Origin: VXPQ01 sp965248175
GTDB lineage: Bacteria > Bacteroidota > Rhodothermia > Rhodothermales > VXPQ01
Direction: 5' to 3'
NCBI GenBank assembly: GCA_965248175.1
Contig: OZ252093.1
Span: 496,001 to 560,000, forward strand
Length of the DNA: 64,000 nt
Part shown: positions 61,373 to 64,000 of the stretch, one piece after another
How positions within the stretch are numbered: position 1 is the stretch's first letter
How the letters are laid out: every line of letters begins with the position of its first letter
Position numbers and translations under genes: made by a program
The notes under the pieces: model-generated
Seen by the model: only the letters and a program-made list of their open reading frames with translations
The model's database searches: none
What the model was told of the DNA's origin: nothing

Positions 61373-62533
61373 CTACCATAATTCTGGAAGATACCTATAC
61401 ACCTTTATGGAATGCGTTCCATCAAATCCCTTACCACTATTCGTGGAATCATAAAAGCTGTACGCAAAACCATCTTTGGCGTAGATAAAGTTAATGTGCG
61501 TAAGTATATTTTCATTAAAAAGATCATTTCCTTCTAAATCCATAAAAACCAAGCCCTTTTCTTTGTCGCGTTCTTTATTTTTTCTTTTATAATCATTAAA
61601 GTATTCTATCATTATTGTTTCGTCATTCAATAAAAACAATCCTCGAGTCGTTGAAAATTTGCCAGAAGACTCTATCGATGCGGATTGTGAATCGTTACCC
61701 ATTGCAAAGTCAGAATCGTTCACCTGTAATTCTCGGTAGTAATCAGGTTTTTTGCCTATTTGGGCAATAAAATTACCTTCCTCATCATATGTATCTATTT
61801 GGGGATAGAATATTTTAGTATGATAAACAACATCATTTCGGTCAACAACAATATCCGGAGCGGAAAGATGTCTCATGGTATACCAAAAATATGTGTCATC
61901 AAACCCAAAATTTCTAATTTCTTCTCCATGCCGGTTCATCTCTTTGATATGATACCCCGTGTCTTGTTGTCCATGCACATAAAACCCATATATATTCCCA
62001 CTGTTACCAAATCCCATGGACTGGGGAAATCCGAATTCGTCGCTCAGTTCGCCAATACAATCTCCCTCATTGGAAAATTCGTATCCCCATTGGATAACTC
62101 TTACAATAATATTGCCATCCGGTTTGAATCGTGCTTGAAACGGGGACCATGGAAAACCGGGATCACATGGCTCCGTGGAGAGCGTTTTTTTATGATGACC
62201 ATTCCGGTCATAAAGAATAACCTGCTCTCCAAGCATATCGGTAAGGAGAAAATCTCCATCCGCATCGACATCCAGATAGGTGAGATGAGCAAGAAAAATT
62301 GAATCTGCAAGCACCACTTCTCTTTCCAGAGTAAAAATGTCATCAATATGCGAAACGGAAGAAATACCTTCCCTATTGGCACCCTCCGACGCTGCACCGG
62401 TTTCGCGATCATCATTGCCGCAACCGGCAATCATAACCAGGATCATCCATACAACCACAAGGTGGGCCACATGCACTGCATGGCCTACCTGGATCTCCTT
62501 GTCGGTTCTCGCCGTGTTCATTCTATCTGACAT
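61373..62533 (-). CDS. Six-bladed beta-propeller lipoprotein
   Basis: About 386 residues, resembling the six-bladed beta-propeller lipoproteins (DUF5128-like) of Bacteroidota. The N-terminus carries a hydrophobic segment ending in the lipobox MIAGCGND, so it is lipid-anchored. The body has repeated blade-like units such as YLDVDADGDFLLTDMLGEQVILYDRNG, DIVVDRNDVVYHTKIFYPQIDTYDEEGNF and HINFIYAKDGFAYSFYD, ending HSIKVYRYLPELW. Binding partner unknown. The gene is clearly more AT-rich than its surroundings, which suggests acquisition from elsewhere. Start set at MSDRMNTARTDK; later ATGs are possible. A second, broken paralogue lies just upstream. Confidence 0.7.
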   Translation of the reverse strand: MSDRMNTARTDKEIQVGHAVHVAHLVVVWMILVMIAGCGNDDRETGAASEGANREGISSVSHIDDIFTLEREVVLADSIFLAHLTYLDVDADGDFLLTDMLGEQVILYDRNGHHKKTLSTEPCDPGFPWSPFQARFKPDGNIIVRVIQWGYEFSNEGDCIGELSDEFGFPQSMGFGNSGNIYGFYVHGQQDTGYHIKEMNRHGEEIRNFGFDDTYFWYTMRHLSAPDIVVDRNDVVYHTKIFYPQIDTYDEEGNFIAQIGKKPDYYRELQVNDSDFAMGNDSQSASIESSGKFSTTRGLFLLNDETIMIEYFNDYKRKNKERDKEKGLVFMDLEGNDLFNENILTHINFIYAKDGFAYSFYDSTNSGKGFDGTHSIKVYRYLPELW

Positions 62534-62730
62534 GGGACTACCCGTGGGTTTCGGTTTCATTGGCCTGGCGTCCCCGATCCCTTCTTCTGGCACTGACCAG
62601 GCAGGTCTTAACAGAAGCCATCTTCCGCCGGGAATCTACTATCCAGTATGTTAGGCTGGCTGGCATCAAGTACTATCTGTGTAAGGTGGACTACAAAGAC
62701 CATGTTTGACCGGTATATGTCAAAAATGTT

Positions 62731-62762
62731 TTACGGTGATGGGGGAGAATACCGATATACCT
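62731..62762 (-). pseudogene. Propeller paralogue, last codons (distal piece)
   Basis: Reads the end of the interrupted gene (VYRYSPPSP then TAA at 62731-62733). It joins the piece at 63816-63855 when the IS1595 element and one copy of ATATACCT are removed. Confidence 0.75.
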
Positions 62763-63815
62763 GGGAATTACAGACAAAGGTTGACATTTTCCCTTTAAGT
62801 TCATAACTTACAATCATTTAGAACAAACGGAGCAGGTCATGTATAAAGCACCTGGAAAAGCGTACCGCAACGGCATAACCCTGATGCAACTGGCCGACAT
62901 GTTTCCTGACGAGGAAGCGGCCCGCAAATGGTTCGAGGCGCGTATCTGGCCGGATGGTCGCCATTGCCCGCGCTGCAAGAGTACAAGGACGTGCGAAGCG
63001 TCTCATGCAAAGATGCCTTACTGGTGCACCGACTGCCGCTCCTACTTTTCCGTCAAGGTCGGCACCGTTATGCAGGCGTCGAAATTACCGCTTCGCAAAT
63101 GGGCTTACGCCATTTACCTGCATATGACGAACCTGAAGGGCATATCCAGCATGAAACTGCATCGGGATATAGGTATCGGTCAGGATACGGCCTGGCATCT
63201 GCTCCAGCGCATCCGCAAGGCATTCGAAGAGAACGACGACAACCTGTTCGGCGGGCCTGTCGAGGTAGACGAAACCTACGTGGGCGGCAGGGAAGCGAAC
63301 AAGCACGCATCGAGGAAACTCCACGCCGGACGCGGGCCGGTTGGCAAGACGGCCATCGTTGGCGTGAAGGACCGGGCCACGGGCAAGATCAAGGCAGAGG
63401 TCGTAGAGGATACGACAAGCGAAACCCTGCAAAACTTCGTGCTTGACCGTGCGGCGTTCGGCGCTACGGTTTATACCGACGACAGCAAGGCTTATAGCGG
63501 CTTGCGATATATCTACGATCTCGAAACGGTGAAACATAGCGCAGCCGAGTATGTGCGCGGACAGGCGCACACGAACGGCATCGAATCCTTCTGGGCTACG
63601 CTGAAGCGGGCGCACAAGGGCGTTTATCACAAGATGAGCGTCAAGCACCTTCACCGCTACGTGGGGGACTTCGCAGGTCGCCAAGGCATAAGAAATCTCG
63701 ATACGCTGGAGCAAATGGGCCGTGTAGTAGACGCAATGGCAGGGAAACTCCTGCCATACAGAACGCTCGTGGCAGGCAACGAACAGGGCGTCGTCAACCT
63801 TTCCGGGTAATTCCC
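62763..63815 (+). mobile_element. IS1595-family element, complete
   Basis: A 1053-bp element with terminal repeats starting GGGAATTAC and sharing AAAGGTTGAC at their inner edge (left 62763-62785, right 63793-63815). A perfect 8-base target duplication ATATACCT flanks it (62755-62762 and 63816-63823), the size expected for IS1595. The right repeat overlaps the 3' end of the transposase gene. Confidence 0.93.
62839..63810 (+). CDS. IS1595-family transposase, intact
   Basis: A 323-residue ISXO2-like transposase, the only complete one of three in the window. Zinc ribbon CPRCKSTRTC...CTDCRSYFS, then LPLRKWAYAIYLHMTNLKGISSMKLHRDIGIGQ, and the catalytic core with GPVEVDETYVGGREANKH, ATVYTDDSKAY and TNGIESFWATLKRAHKGVYH. 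Start MYKAPGKAYRNGITLMQLADMF agrees with the truncated copy at 2530. The C-terminal residues AGNEQGVVNLSG are encoded within the right terminal repeat. Perfect target duplication and intact frame suggest a recent, probably active insertion. Confidence 0.93.
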   Translation: MYKAPGKAYRNGITLMQLADMFPDEEAARKWFEARIWPDGRHCPRCKSTRTCEASHAKMPYWCTDCRSYFSVKVGTVMQASKLPLRKWAYAIYLHMTNLKGISSMKLHRDIGIGQDTAWHLLQRIRKAFEENDDNLFGGPVEVDETYVGGREANKHASRKLHAGRGPVGKTAIVGVKDRATGKIKAEVVEDTTSETLQNFVLDRAAFGATVYTDDSKAYSGLRYIYDLETVKHSAAEYVRGQAHTNGIESFWATLKRAHKGVYHKMSVKHLHRYVGDFAGRQGIRNLDTLEQMGRVVDAMAGKLLPYRTLVAGNEQGVVNLSG

Positions 63816-63855
63816 ATATACCTTTATAGAATAGGTGCCGTCAAACGCCTTACCA
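63816..63855 (-). pseudogene. Propeller paralogue, C-terminal piece between two insertions
   Basis: Encodes GKAFDGTYSIKVY, matching GKGFDGTHSIKVY at the end of the intact propeller gene. The IS1595 insertion cuts it on one side; the IS256 element starting at 63856 cuts it on the other. Confidence 0.78.
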
Positions 63856-64000
63856 GGGCGTGTCCGCATAACTGTGTAAGTGAATTTATTGATCTATGGG
63901 TACTCTGTCTCCATAGAGTATGACGAACTGGTTGAGGGCAGCCTTCCAGTCTCGTATGGGTCGCTTCCATTTCTTCGCGGCTTCGCGCAGGCCCAGGTAG
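63856..64000 (-). mobile_element. IS256-family element, start of a copy running off the window
   Basis: The terminal repeat begins at 63856 (GGGCGTGTCC...CTGTGTAAGTG), complete here, unlike the clipped end at 5347. The element continues past the window. Confidence 0.85.
63886..64000 (-). CDS. IS256-family transposase, C-terminal part only
   Basis: The last 37 codons, ending NQFVILYGDRVPIDQ and a TAA at 63886-63888. It matches the C-terminus of the transposase at 5359-6600 with few changes. The rest lies beyond the window, so integrity cannot be judged. Confidence 0.85.
   Translation of the reverse strand, partial: YLGLREAAKKWKRPIRDWKAALNQFVILYGDRVPIDQ

Overview
The window looks like a chromosomal segment of a fairly GC-rich member of the Bacteroidota/Rhodothermota branch. 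Reasons: type IX secretion (T9SS) C-terminal sorting domains with the GNYPNPF signature, a TonB receptor with an N-terminal carboxypeptidase-like repeat, a type III glutamine synthetase, atpD-atpC standing apart from other ATP synthase genes, and the gene order miaB / sigma-54 activator / lptE. Several sulfatases suggest a diet of sulfated polysaccharides, hence a marine or saline habitat. Taxonomy is inference from gene content only.

Layout. 1-7050 is a nest of insertion sequences (IS5, IS3, truncated IS1595, broken IS481, a second IS3, an amber-mutated IS256 and an IS3 scar). 7145-13127 holds a PHP-domain phosphoesterase, a DUF3224 protein, an Nramp-like carrier, a tannase-family esterase, a CAT-anticodon tRNA and a Tat-exported sugar isomerase-like protein. 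13394-16213 is an Lrp-type regulator followed by a three-copy 45-bp repeat and type III glutamine synthetase; D-threonine aldolase, atpC and atpD run the other way. 19683-23925 has one intact TonB receptor and one badly eroded relative. 23971-33582 is a long, tightly packed minus-strand housekeeping cluster: ribD, ribE, miaB, sigma-54 activator, lptE, glycosyltransferase, TPR protein, anmK, thiL.

33798-37705 is the most interesting part: a 3.8-kb accessory island bounded by two 91-bp direct repeats, each containing a complete tRNA-Gln(CTG). It carries a restriction-modification pair (amino-methyltransferase plus Eco29kI-like GIY-YIG endonuclease), each gene broken by one extra A, and an IS1595-type element that itself carries the 5' part of a second, Mod-like DNA methyltransferase whose start codon is followed at once by a (CA)15 tract.

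37714-53250 holds a class A beta-lactamase overlapping a sulfatase, the 3' remnant of a protease/LRR gene, IS481 and three stacked IS3 right ends, an intact S8 protease-LRR-T9SS protein, an ABC-2 exporter whose permease has an extra C-terminal domain, and three sulfatases in one operon. 53414-61168 is a two-permease/one-adaptor RND efflux operon. The right end has an AT-rich beta-propeller lipoprotein, the remains of a paralogue split by an IS1595 element with a perfect 8-bp target duplication, and the start of another IS256 running off the window.

Coding starts were chosen from conserved N-termini, signal peptides and ATGA-type overlaps. Long open frames antisense to glnN, atpD, the Nramp gene and the sigma-54 activator gene were rejected.
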